The position numbers were made by a program, and so were the translations under genes. Below, one piece after another: positions 18,410 to 26,670 of a stretch of 64,000 nucleotides of DNA. Under the pieces are notes generated by a model. That model searched no databases. It worked only from the letters and a program-made list of their open reading frames with translations, and was not told the origin of the DNA. Source of the stretch: Shewanella sp. OMA3-2 (GTDB lineage Bacteria > Pseudomonadota > Gammaproteobacteria > Enterobacterales > Shewanellaceae); contig NZ_CP090974.1 of assembly GCF_021513195.1 (NCBI RefSeq), positions 508,001 to 572,000 of the forward strand. The letters run 5' to 3'. Positions within the stretch are counted from its first letter, which is position 1. Every line of letters starts with the position of its first letter.

Positions 18410-19039
18410 ATGACAGAAATTAAGGCAGCTTGTGTCGGACGTCCTCGTGGATTTGATATTGATTTTGCTTTAGCGCAAGCATTGGATGTATTTTGGCGTA
18501 ATGGTTATGAAGGGGCGTCTTTAAGCGAGCTTACTGCCGCGATGGGAATTAAAAAGCCGAGTCTTTATGCCGCGTTCGGCAATAAAGAGCAATTGTTCTT
18601 AAAGGCGATTGATTTATATGAAAATCGACCGGGATCATTCTTTAATCAGGCATTTCAATGTGATCATATTGGTGATGTAGTTAAGGGATTATTACTCGGT
18701 GCTGCTATGCAGTTTACTGATAAAAATCATCCGCAAGGGTGTGCGTTGGTTAACAGCACTTTATCTTGCAGTGAAGCTAGTCAGTCAGTTAAGCAGGCTA
18801 TTCTTGAACGTAAAGCACTGCATAATCAAAATTTAGCCGCGCGATTTGAAACCGCAAAAAGACAGGGCGAATTAAAGGAAGAGTGTTGTCCTGAAGACCT
18901 CGCTAGCTTAATGGCGGTGTTGTTGCAGGGGATGTCGGTGCAGGCGTCAGAAGAGGCAAATGTTGATGCGTTAATCAAAGTGGCGCAAATGGCTGTCGAC
19001 TGTGTGTTAACCCAGTATGTTAATCCTGTCTGTGAATAA
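18410..19039 (+). CDS. TetR/AcrR-family transcriptional regulator, probable repressor of the RND operon
   Basis: A 209-residue regulator. The N-terminal helix-turn-helix (about residues 15-60) includes ALDVFWRNGYEGASLSELTA and the recognition part KKPSLYAAFGNKEQLFLKAI. The rest is the helical ligand-binding domain with several cysteines, including one in HPQGCALVNSTLSCSEAS. It is divergently transcribed from the efflux operon, the standard arrangement for a local repressor released by a drug-like or reactive ligand. The ligand is unknown. An AAAGAGGGTATATT ribosome site precedes the ATG. Confidence 0.9.
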   Translation: MTEIKAACVGRPRGFDIDFALAQALDVFWRNGYEGASLSELTAAMGIKKPSLYAAFGNKEQLFLKAIDLYENRPGSFFNQAFQCDHIGDVVKGLLLGAAMQFTDKNHPQGCALVNSTLSCSEASQSVKQAILERKALHNQNLAARFETAKRQGELKEECCPEDLASLMAVLLQGMSVQASEEANVDALIKVAQMAVDCVLTQYVNPVCE

Positions 19040-19178
19040 ACAATGGCGGCGGTCAAAGGTGCGTATCAGTCCCTAACTGCCTTATCAATTTGAAACTGTC
19101 ATCAGATTAATTTTTTGTTTTAACCCTTCATGTTAATTCTTTGCCAGGTTACTTCAATTTCACTGTTATACAGGCACT

Positions 19179-19198
19179 TATATGCTTGCTAGCATATA
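19179..19198. promoter_or_regulatory. Palindrome upstream of mogA
   Basis: TATATGCT-TGCT-AGCATATA, perfect 8-bp arms, 144 bp before the mogA start. The TATA-rich symmetry recalls molybdate-regulator (ModE) sites but does not match that consensus well. I see nothing else in the 302-bp gap 19040-19341. Confidence 0.3.
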
Positions 19199-19341
19199 TA
19201 GCTGACAGTGAGATAGGCACAACTCAAATAGCCATTTAGTGATCAAGGTATCAGTTTAAGATTTTGTGAACATAGCTTTTTTTGTTAAATTAGCAGTATA
19301 TTTTTAAGTATTAATTTTACCCACACGAGGGAAGAAATAGC

Positions 19342-19875
19342 ATGAGTAAAGCAAAAATCGGTATTGTTACAGTAAGCGATCGTGCCAGTGCAGGCATTTA
19401 TGAAGATTTATCTGGCAAAGCCATTATTGACGTACTCAATGAGTATTTAACTTCGCAGTGGGAACCTGTTTATCAAGTTATTCCCGACGAGCGGGATGTT
19501 ATTGAAGCAACTTTAATTGATATGGCTGATAACCAAGGCTGCTGTTTAATTGTAACCACAGGAGGCACAGGCCCAGCAAAACGTGATGTTACGCCAGAAG
19601 CTACAGAAGCGGTGTGCGATAGAATGATGCCAGGCTTCGGTGAGCTAATGCGTGCTGAGTCATTAAAGTTCGTGCCAACCGCGATTCTTTCTCGTCAAAC
19701 GGCTGGCCTGCGTGGTGATTCATTAATCGTTAATTTACCCGGTAAGCCTAAATCTATTCGCGAATGCTTAGATGCAGTATTTCCCGCTATTCCATACTGT
19801 ATCGATTTAATGGAAGGGCCGTTTTTAGAGTGTGATGAGGCGGTGATTAAACCGTTTAGGCCGAAAGCAAAATAG
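19342..19875 (+). CDS. mogA: Molybdopterin adenylyltransferase MogA
   Basis: Adenylates molybdopterin before molybdenum insertion, the penultimate step of molybdenum cofactor synthesis. It is a 177-residue single MoCF-biosynthesis domain protein: IGIVTVSDRASAGIYEDLSG at the N terminus, the nucleotide-binding CLIVTTGGTGPAKRDVTPEA in the middle and LIVNLPGKPKSIRECL toward the end. Length and motifs fit MogA rather than MoaB (longer C-terminal part). The start has GAGGGAAGAAATAGC. The gene stands alone with its own terminator. Shewanella needs this cofactor for several anaerobic reductases. Confidence 0.95.
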   Translation: MSKAKIGIVTVSDRASAGIYEDLSGKAIIDVLNEYLTSQWEPVYQVIPDERDVIEATLIDMADNQGCCLIVTTGGTGPAKRDVTPEATEAVCDRMMPGFGELMRAESLKFVPTAILSRQTAGLRGDSLIVNLPGKPKSIRECLDAVFPAIPYCIDLMEGPFLECDEAVIKPFRPKAK

Positions 19876-19883
19876 TGATAGCA

Positions 19884-19921
19884 GGGTATTAGACTGATAC
19901 TTAATAAACTAATACCCTTTT
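19884..19921 (+). terminator. Terminator after mogA
   Basis: Stem GGGTATTAG / CTAATACCC with T4. Confidence 0.7.
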
Positions 19922-19944
19922 AAAGCCATCATGCTTATTGTTCA

Positions 19945-20169
19945 TCAAAGCTGTTTAAACTGCTGCTTTAATTCAAAGTCACTGTCGGTCACTAACCTTT
20001 CTAACACTTGCACTCGTTCTACTAACGCTTGGTTTTGTGACTTAAGTTCTGCCACGCTACTTGTGTCTAAATTTTGCTTGTGTTTCATATAATACTTAAA
20101 CATTTCTGTGGCCGTAGTACCAATAACGATAATCAGCACTAGGGTAATTATTGCAAAATCGCTTTCCAT
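19945..20169 (-). CDS. Small membrane protein with coiled-coil tail, PspB-like layout
   Basis: A 74-residue protein with one N-terminal transmembrane helix (about residues 6-26) and a charged helical tail ending LKSQNQALVERVQVLERLVT. The tail pattern and length resemble the phage-shock membrane protein PspB, but no pspA or pspC gene is nearby and the match is by pattern only. It is the last gene of the minus-strand cluster that includes an ABC exporter, from which it is separated by a hairpin at 20200-20232. Confidence 0.65.
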   Translation of the reverse strand: MESDFAIITLVLIIVIGTTATEMFKYYMKHKQNLDTSSVAELKSQNQALVERVQVLERLVTDSDFELKQQFKQL

Positions 20170-20199
20170 GTTTAGCGCCTTAGTTTCAAGTTTTAATAA

Positions 20200-20232
20200 C
20201 TCGATCCTTAGCGATGAATGCTAAGGATCGAG
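20200..20232. repeat. Intergenic hairpin with perfect 13-bp arms
   Basis: CTCGATCCTTAGC and GCTAAGGATCGAG are exact inverted copies around a 7-base loop. It lacks a T-run on either side, so it may act as an mRNA-stabilising or attenuating element rather than a strong terminator. Confidence 0.7.
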
Positions 20233-20245
20233 TAAGCCATAAAGG

Positions 20246-21394
20246 TTATAGACCAAATACTACTTTCTCACTTTTAAGCATTTTTTCCATACCCAGTATT
20301 AAGCCGATAGAGATTGCTAATGTGGTGATAGAAGACACCGCGAGTTGCAGCATCGGGATATCTTTGCCTTTAATAAAGTCCATTAATGCTTGCTGCTGGC
20401 CAGACACTGGCAACCACTGCAATGCATCAGGGGCTATGTTGTAACTGGCTGCAATTGATAGCGCCAGTGGTACAAACAGCACCATGGTTAAATACGATTG
20501 GGCTTCTTTGAAAGACTTAGCCATAAATGACACAAACAATTGTAAGCTTGATGCCATTAAGGCCACAGGTATACCAATGGCAAACATCAGTTTCATAAAC
20601 TCGGTGGAGATATTGATGCTAAAGCCCAGCTCTTGCCATGGCACAAAGGTGTAGGCCACTTTGGATATAAGCAAAATAAGCACTAAACCGAGCAAGGCAA
20701 AGGTCGTTACCGCAATGACCTTACCTAATACAAGCTGACGAGTGCTGATAGGGTGGCTGAGCATTAACGCTAATGAATTACGCTCACGCTCACCGGCACT
20801 GGTGTCGATGGCTAAATTCATACCCGAAATAAATACCGAGTAAATCATAGTGAAAATAGCGATGCCCAAAATCATGCCGCCTTTTGAATCTGGGGTGGCT
20901 TGATCTTTCATATTCACTTTTAATGGTTGCATGACTTGCGGGTTAATACCGCGAGCAATTAAGCGTAGGCTGCCCATTTCTGAGTTATAGGCTTGTAGTT
21001 CAAGCTGCAAACGACGGATAGATTTTTGCAGTTTCTCGTTAGAGTTATCTGCTTCTAATATCACTTCAGCAGGTTTTGCTTTGGCCATATTAGCGGCGTA
21101 ATCGTCACTGATGGTTAAGATTATCGCCTTTACATCTGCGTCTGCCTCAGTGGTTAAGTCTGCCTGGTTAATGCCTTTTCTGCCTAAATAACGGACGAGA
21201 TCTGGGGCGTTGTCTGCTTTATTAATGGTGATGTTTAAATCTTCTGGGCTGGTCAACTGACCAATTAGCACCATGAACATGGCACACATCAGTAAAGGTG
21301 TGCCGATGGCGTAATACAATCCAGCCATTACCGAGCGTTTGTCACGTGCGGCATCAATGAGTTCTTTGCGCACCATTGCGATGAGTTTATTCAT
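20246..21394 (-). CDS. ABC-2-type transporter permease, NatB-like
   Basis: A 382-residue membrane subunit of an ABC exporter. An N-terminal transmembrane helix (about residues 20-45) is followed by a large extracytoplasmic domain (about 50-170) and a C-terminal block of five or six helices, including ERERNSLALMLSHPISTRQLVLGK, the short cytoplasmic element typical of NatB-type permeases. It pairs with the ATPase gene immediately upstream, whose stop overlaps its start by 1 bp. The substrate is unknown; NatAB exports sodium, but related pairs move other compounds. Confidence 0.88.
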   Translation of the reverse strand: MNKLIAMVRKELIDAARDKRSVMAGLYYAIGTPLLMCAMFMVLIGQLTSPEDLNITINKADNAPDLVRYLGRKGINQADLTTEADADVKAIILTISDDYAANMAKAKPAEVILEADNSNEKLQKSIRRLQLELQAYNSEMGSLRLIARGINPQVMQPLKVNMKDQATPDSKGGMILGIAIFTMIYSVFISGMNLAIDTSAGERERNSLALMLSHPISTRQLVLGKVIAVTTFALLGLVLILLISKVAYTFVPWQELGFSINISTEFMKLMFAIGIPVALMASSLQLFVSFMAKSFKEAQSYLTMVLFVPLALSIAASYNIAPDALQWLPVSGQQQALMDFIKGKDIPMLQLAVSSITTLAISIGLILGMEKMLKSEKVVFGL

Positions 21395-22128
21395 TATGCT
21401 GCGATCCCTTCGTCAGTTCCGATAAGTTTAATGAAGGCTTCTTCTAGTGAAGTTTCTCCCGTTTGTTGGCACAGCTCATCAGGGCTGCCTGTAGCGACCA
21501 CTTGACCATTGGCCATTACGATAACGTGATCACATAGGGCGGCGACTTCTTGCATGACATGGCTTGAAAATAATACGCAGTGGCCACGCGCTTTTAGGTC
21601 AACCAAAATATCGCGTAATAAACGGGTGCTCATCACATCTAAACCGCGTGTTGGCTCATCTAAAATGATATTAGTTGGCTGGTGGACAATGGCCTGCGCT
21701 AACGCTGTTTTCATCCGTTGCCCCTGTGAAAATCCTTTGCAGCGTCGGTCACTAATGTCACTTAAGTTAAGTTGATTGATGACATTCTCGGTGGCGATTT
21801 TAGCGTCTTTGCGCGACATACCGCTTAGTTCAGCAAAGTAGGTAATATATTCGCGCGGGGTGAGGCGCTCATATAAACCAAATGGGTCTGGGAATAGGCC
21901 TAACTGTTGTTTGGCGGCAATAGGGTTATCGGCAATGTTGATGCCGTCTACTTCAGCATAGCCCTCATCTGGCTTTAATAAGCCAAATAAAGTTCGTAAA
22001 CAGGTAGTTTTACCGGCACCATTAGGGCCGAGTAAACCGGTAATATGGCCATCTTGAGCACTAAAGCTAAGATTGTTTAATGCTTGAACATCACCGATTT
22101 TTTTCGATAAATTGGTCACTGAAATCAT
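21394..22128 (-). CDS. ABC transporter ATP-binding protein, NatA-like
   Basis: A 244-residue nucleotide-binding subunit with Walker A GPNGAGKTT (near residue 34), signature SQGQRMKTALA, Walker B NIILDEPTRGLD and the switch His in FSSHVMQE. These are the marks of the DrrA/NatA branch of exporters. It is tightly coupled to the permease gene downstream and 2 bp from the hydrolase gene upstream, so the three form one operon. Confidence 0.93.
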   Translation of the reverse strand: MISVTNLSKKIGDVQALNNLSFSAQDGHITGLLGPNGAGKTTCLRTLFGLLKPDEGYAEVDGINIADNPIAAKQQLGLFPDPFGLYERLTPREYITYFAELSGMSRKDAKIATENVINQLNLSDISDRRCKGFSQGQRMKTALAQAIVHQPTNIILDEPTRGLDVMSTRLLRDILVDLKARGHCVLFSSHVMQEVAALCDHVIVMANGQVVATGSPDELCQQTGETSLEEAFIKLIGTDEGIAA

Positions 22129-22130
22129 GA

Positions 22131-23825
22131 TTATTCCTTATCTGCGCCAGTGGCATTGTCAGTCGAATTATCTATTACGCTGTCAGTTACATGACTTGTT
22201 GTGCTATCTTCTACAATACTGATTGGATTTTCTGTCACTGGTGTGGCTGTCACATTGTCTTCAGCGCTTGACGGCGTGGTCATGGTGAGAGGTTCAACTG
22301 AGTTCGCATTGAGGTAGAAACTACGACGAATATCTTTTTGTAAACAACTCGCATCTAGGTTTTTAACACTACCGCTGTCGACCAAGTCGGCAATTAAATC
22401 ATTAGCGCAGGTTTGAGCCGCAACACCATGGGTGGCGAAAGGTGAGATTAAATGCTTAGCATTAGTCATTTCTGCTTGTGCTAACGCCCCCCAATTAGGC
22501 GGTGTTGCAGGGTCTAATTCACCTGATAATAATAATGTGGGTAAATCGCTGCGAATCGGTTCACTAAAGGTGTCTTTAACGGGCGGTATTTTCCACACTT
22601 CACAGGTTTTCTCAAGACCTTCAATCATGCTTGCGCTGATGTAAGATTCTTTAGCATCTTTGCGCATTTGATCGGATATTCGGTGTATATCTTCACCGCA
22701 CACTACTGAGGAATGCATCCCTATCGCTAGCCCAAGGCCATCAGCAGACAATGTATAAATTCCTAAGATAGCTTGATAGTCTTGTTTTGCTGCTTGATGA
22801 ATAGCATGGGGTAATAATGCGCGTACAGCAGGTGCGTACAGTCCCATTCTAATGGCACCGGTAAACTTGCTACGGGTGAGCAATAATGTGCTGGGCTCAT
22901 TGGTTTGTGGGTCGCGCACGTTTTGAGTAATGGCTTTCTTACCAAGGCGTTCATTCACTGTAATAAAGTCTGCCAGTAAATCGGGGTATTGGGTGTGGCA
23001 AGCTGTGTTGTTGGCGCAATCACGCATTAATAACTCAAAGCCGCGTTCAATTGCACCGCCAATGGCCAACACACTTTGTTGCATAGGCACTACACCGTCA
23101 AGTGTTACTGTAGCAAGTGCTTCAGGGTAGTGACGCATATAAAGCTGCGCCATTCTTGTGCCGTATGAAATGCCATAAAGGTGTAGTTTTTGGTAGCCTA
23201 AATATGCTCGTACAGCTTCAAAGTCGGTTAAGGCTGTCTCGCTACCGTATTGGGTAATATCGGCTTTGATTTGCATTAAACATTTTTCAGTTTCGGCAAT
23301 CACATCGATATTTTCGTCATCAAACGCCAACATAGATATCGCTTCGCTGTCTTCGCAGCTAAGGATGTTTGATTGACCGGTGCCGCGCTGATCGATAAGC
23401 AAAATATCACGTTGCTGGCGAACTTTACTGAGTAATTTATCAAATCCTGCAGCGTGCTCAATTGCTGATTGGCCTGGGCCACCGGCAATGGCTAACAAGG
23501 CTTCGCTTGGGTGTGTATCTTTAATGGCCGGTAATATCGCAAAGTGGATATCAATATGCTTGCCGTCAGGTTTTTGCGGATTCTCCGGTACGCTAATTTT
23601 ACCGCATTGCAGTTGTTCAGACATACCGTCTAAGTAACACGCGCTGGTTTTAGCGGGCGCGGTAATATTGAGATCATTTGTTGTTTCAGTTGCAAAGCTA
23701 GCATTGGCAAAAACCATCGCCATAACGATAGTTGTTCCACGACGAGCAAGTTTTGCCGATTGGCATAAGGCGGTTGGGCTTAGCCTTGAGATAAGTGCTT
23801 TGCTGACAAACTTCCTATAGATCAT
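22131..23825 (-). CDS. Secreted alpha/beta hydrolase of the TAP-like / proline-iminopeptidase group
   Basis: A 564-residue exported hydrolase. The N terminus has a twin-Arg-free signal region ending near ANASFA. The alpha/beta-hydrolase core has LAIAGGPGQSAIEH, the RGTGQSNILSCED segment and the nucleophile elbow LYGISYGTRMAQLY (Ser near residue 218). The C-terminal TAP-like part has LLLSGELDPATPP and the His in FATHGVAA. A Ser/Thr-rich low-complexity tail of about 60 residues is unusual. I used the ATG at 23825, which has AAGGAAACGTTGCG in front; an ATG 21 bp upstream lacks one. It heads the ABC exporter operon. Peptide or ester substrates are possible. Confidence 0.85.
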   Translation of the reverse strand: MIYRKFVSKALISRLSPTALCQSAKLARRGTTIVMAMVFANASFATETTNDLNITAPAKTSACYLDGMSEQLQCGKISVPENPQKPDGKHIDIHFAILPAIKDTHPSEALLAIAGGPGQSAIEHAAGFDKLLSKVRQQRDILLIDQRGTGQSNILSCEDSEAISMLAFDDENIDVIAETEKCLMQIKADITQYGSETALTDFEAVRAYLGYQKLHLYGISYGTRMAQLYMRHYPEALATVTLDGVVPMQQSVLAIGGAIERGFELLMRDCANNTACHTQYPDLLADFITVNERLGKKAITQNVRDPQTNEPSTLLLTRSKFTGAIRMGLYAPAVRALLPHAIHQAAKQDYQAILGIYTLSADGLGLAIGMHSSVVCGEDIHRISDQMRKDAKESYISASMIEGLEKTCEVWKIPPVKDTFSEPIRSDLPTLLLSGELDPATPPNWGALAQAEMTNAKHLISPFATHGVAAQTCANDLIADLVDSGSVKNLDASCLQKDIRRSFYLNANSVEPLTMTTPSSAEDNVTATPVTENPISIVEDSTTSHVTDSVIDNSTDNATGADKE

Positions 23826-23918
23826 CGCAACGTTTCCTTTTTGCATTTTTAGATGATTGTGTTAACTTACTATAAGTGTATGAGTGTATCAATGTATTAA
23901 TACAGTTATTAGAGACTA

Positions 23919-24293
23919 ATGTTAGCACTATTAAATGTCAACCCCAGCAGCGGCGAACCGATATATCGTCAATTACATGATCAAATAGTGAGTTTGATTG
24001 TGGGCGGACAGTTGCAAGCTGAAGAAGTATTACCTTCAGTAAGGCAAATGGCTGAGTTTTTAGCGGTCAACCCAATGACGGTATCACGGGCGGTACAGCA
24101 ATTAGTCGATCAAGGCTGGATAGAGCGTCGTCGTGGACAACCTTCGATAGTTGCGACTCGTACAGATACTCATACCACTTCTGGTAGTAGTTTATTACAA
24201 CCTAAAATTAAAGACTTAATTTCTCAAGCTCAGCAATTAGGTGTGAGCTTAGCTGAGTTAGAAGTGCTAATTGGCCAGCATTGGCAAGAGTAA
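23919..24293 (+). CDS. GntR-family regulator, YtrA subfamily
   Basis: A 124-residue regulator: a winged helix-turn-helix (GEPIYRQLHDQIVSLIVGG, then EEVLPSVRQMAEFLAVNPMT and TVSRAVQQLVDQGWIERRRG) with only a short C-terminal helical extension. The missing effector domain is the mark of the YtrA subfamily, which generally controls the ABC genes downstream. It starts the plus-strand operon at 23919-26536 and is divergent from the hydrolase/ABC operon. The 93-bp gap must hold both promoters. Confidence 0.92.
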   Translation: MLALLNVNPSSGEPIYRQLHDQIVSLIVGGQLQAEEVLPSVRQMAEFLAVNPMTVSRAVQQLVDQGWIERRRGQPSIVATRTDTHTTSGSSLLQPKIKDLISQAQQLGVSLAELEVLIGQHWQE

Positions 24294-24332
24294 TCCGATC
24301 CACCTAGATTATACAAGCAAGGAATAGCTAAA

Positions 24333-25208
24333 ATGACCCCTGAAGTGCCACCGATACTTACCTTTTCAAACGTCAGTAAAACGTACCCTGCTAAAGGTAG
24401 CCAAGCTGCGCGTGTGGCGTTAAGCAATCTGTCATTACAACTTACACCTGGTATGGTGGTGGGGTTATTGGGGCAAAACGGCGCAGGTAAATCGACTTTA
24501 ATGCGCTGCGCATTAGGCATACTTGATATCGATCAAGGCGAAATTAGCACCTTAAATCAAACCCCCTTAATGTTATCAGCCCAAGCCAAGGCTAAAATTG
24601 GCTATGTGCCGCAACAACCTTTTGGTTACGAAGGATTTACAGTTGAGCGTGCGTTAGAGTTACATCGCAGCTTTTATCCTGACTGGGACATGCAATTAGA
24701 ACAAGATTGGCTAGTCAGGTTCGATTTGGATGCGACGCAATCGGTGCAGAGGTTGTCGGTAGGTCAACGCCAAGCATTAGCATTAATTATGGCGATGGCG
24801 TATTGCCCACAACTGTTAATTCTTGATGAGCCGGTTGCCAGCCTTGACCCAATAGCAAGACGCAAATTTATGACCGACTTGTTTGATTTAGCGTTAGAGT
24901 CAGGCTCTGCGGTATTATTTTCATCGCATATCACTTCAGATTTAGAGCGCGTAGCCAGCCATGTGGCGTTAATTAAACAAGGTCGACTAGTATTATTTAA
25001 AGAAATTGATGCGTTACGTGAACAGGTTAAGTTGTTAAAAGTCAGCACGGATGCACAGCTTCCGACACATTTAATTGTGCTGCATCAAACAGAGACTCAA
25101 GCTACCCGAACAATCGTGGTGGATGATTACTTGGGTAATGAAAAGTTCCCTGGGTTAATAAGCGTGCAATCCTTGAATTTAGAGCAGCTGTTTATGGAGC
25201 TGCATTGA
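24333..25208 (+). CDS. ABC transporter ATP-binding protein (YtrB-like)
   Basis: A 291-residue ATPase with Walker A GQNGAGKSTL (near residue 47), a slightly modified signature LSVGQRQALALI, Walker B LLILDEPVASLDP and switch His in LFSSHITSD. A C-terminal extension of about 80 residues follows, as in the bacitracin/YtrB-type importers or exporters. It is coupled to a membrane subunit by a 4-bp overlap, under the YtrA-type regulator. The substrate is unknown. Confidence 0.93.
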   Translation: MTPEVPPILTFSNVSKTYPAKGSQAARVALSNLSLQLTPGMVVGLLGQNGAGKSTLMRCALGILDIDQGEISTLNQTPLMLSAQAKAKIGYVPQQPFGYEGFTVERALELHRSFYPDWDMQLEQDWLVRFDLDATQSVQRLSVGQRQALALIMAMAYCPQLLILDEPVASLDPIARRKFMTDLFDLALESGSAVLFSSHITSDLERVASHVALIKQGRLVLFKEIDALREQVKLLKVSTDAQLPTHLIVLHQTETQATRTIVVDDYLGNEKFPGLISVQSLNLEQLFMELH

Positions 25209-26536
25209 TGAAAGCTTTTATCAATGACTTTGTTAATGCCAGTAAGCGGCTTACTCCAGATGGCGTTAAGCTTGCGGATTTTAGTAACCCCCAGTGCTAT
25301 CGAGGTATGTGGCGTTTGTGGGGATACGATATTGGTAGCATTAGCTTTTTGTTAACAGCGTTAGTAGGTTTATCAATCGCGCTTTTAAGTGCTTATATGG
25401 GTAAAACCAATGCCGTTAGCATGATGCTGTCCATGTCTATGGTATCAATCGTCGTGGCGGTGACGTGGCAAATAAACCGCTTAATAGCCACCGAAATATG
25501 TCAGCTTATTCCTAGCTATCAACGTAATGTTATCGTGCAAGCATGCAGTATTTTATCAGGGTCCTTCATTCTGATGATGCTGTTGAGTTGGTGTTTGGCT
25601 CCTCAGGGTATTAATACTGTGTTGCTGTCTTCAATTGTGGCGTTAGGTTTTTTGATTTTAAGCTTACGCTGGCAACATGGTTTTCAATTTTCAATGTTGT
25701 TATTTATTAGCATAGTGTTTATCGATGACGTCGCTGCGCAGTTACCTTTAGTGCTATTAATTGTATTGATGGGGGTGATGATTGTTGCGGCAAGAATGCA
25801 GCTGAGTTTATTAAGTTGGCATGCCAACGCCAGGCAACTTTATTTAAATGGTATGGAAATGGGTTGGGTATGGGTGCCTAACCTAAAACAAAGTATTTTA
25901 CTTGATTGGCTGAATCGTCAACTGCATCCTATCAACTTCTTTGTCGGGCCATTACTGGCGCTATTACTTATCTTTATTATCCTTGTCTGCTCATTTTTGT
26001 TTATTTTATCTAGCTTATTTGACTGGGACTTTCCGGTACCATTTTTAGTGGGACAATCATTGCTAATGGCTGCAAGTTTAGTGCATTGGACCTGGCTGCA
26101 GCGTTGGCGTAGTACTGAAACTTTATTTTTACTCCCTTGTTTTAGTGGTTTAGTGGGATTACAAAAAGCGTTTCATGATGCTTCTTATCGATTTGTTGGG
26201 CTATCTTTAATAGTGATGTTGTTAGTGTGTTTAGTCGGAAATCTATTTGGCCAAGGATTATCGACACTTTTTGTGGTTCACTTATTGTTAGCCACAGGTT
26301 GGGGCGTTGCTATGGCTCTGGGGTTTGGAGCAATAAGTCGAAGTGTCAGCCAACTGTCTGTGTCTATGGTATTGATGATTGCCCATTCGGTATTTATATC
26401 GTTAAGTTTTGAGTCATTTGAGGTGCAAGCTAACCTTGTTTATTGGTTGGTTGCTGATGGAGTATTGCTGTTATTGGCGATAATACTATTAACCTTGGGG
26501 CGAAAGCAGCTGTGGAAAAATGGGCTCATCAGCTAA
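25205..26536 (+). CDS. Polytopic membrane subunit of the YtrA-linked ABC transporter
   Basis: A 443-residue protein with about ten hydrophobic helices (for example near residues 40-66, 80-105, 125-165 and 245-270). It does not carry an obvious ABC-2 signature, but its position, overlap of 4 bp with the ATPase gene and size make it the membrane partner. Residues 185-215 contain a cytoplasmic segment with MQLSLLSWHANARQLYLNG. Family name not recognised. Confidence 0.8.
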   Translation: MMKAFINDFVNASKRLTPDGVKLADFSNPQCYRGMWRLWGYDIGSISFLLTALVGLSIALLSAYMGKTNAVSMMLSMSMVSIVVAVTWQINRLIATEICQLIPSYQRNVIVQACSILSGSFILMMLLSWCLAPQGINTVLLSSIVALGFLILSLRWQHGFQFSMLLFISIVFIDDVAAQLPLVLLIVLMGVMIVAARMQLSLLSWHANARQLYLNGMEMGWVWVPNLKQSILLDWLNRQLHPINFFVGPLLALLLIFIILVCSFLFILSSLFDWDFPVPFLVGQSLLMAASLVHWTWLQRWRSTETLFLLPCFSGLVGLQKAFHDASYRFVGLSLIVMLLVCLVGNLFGQGLSTLFVVHLLLATGWGVAMALGFGAISRSVSQLSVSMVLMIAHSVFISLSFESFEVQANLVYWLVADGVLLLLAIILLTLGRKQLWKNGLIS

Positions 26537-26670
26537 TAAGTATAAACGCTGTAGATTAGAAAATGTGCTACGGTTCATTAAGTAGAGCAAAAACTCTTAT
26601 TGTTTATTATTGCTTCAGGTAGAATGCAACCAAAAGCAGTACAGCTGTAAGCTAAAAAGGTAGTAATAAA

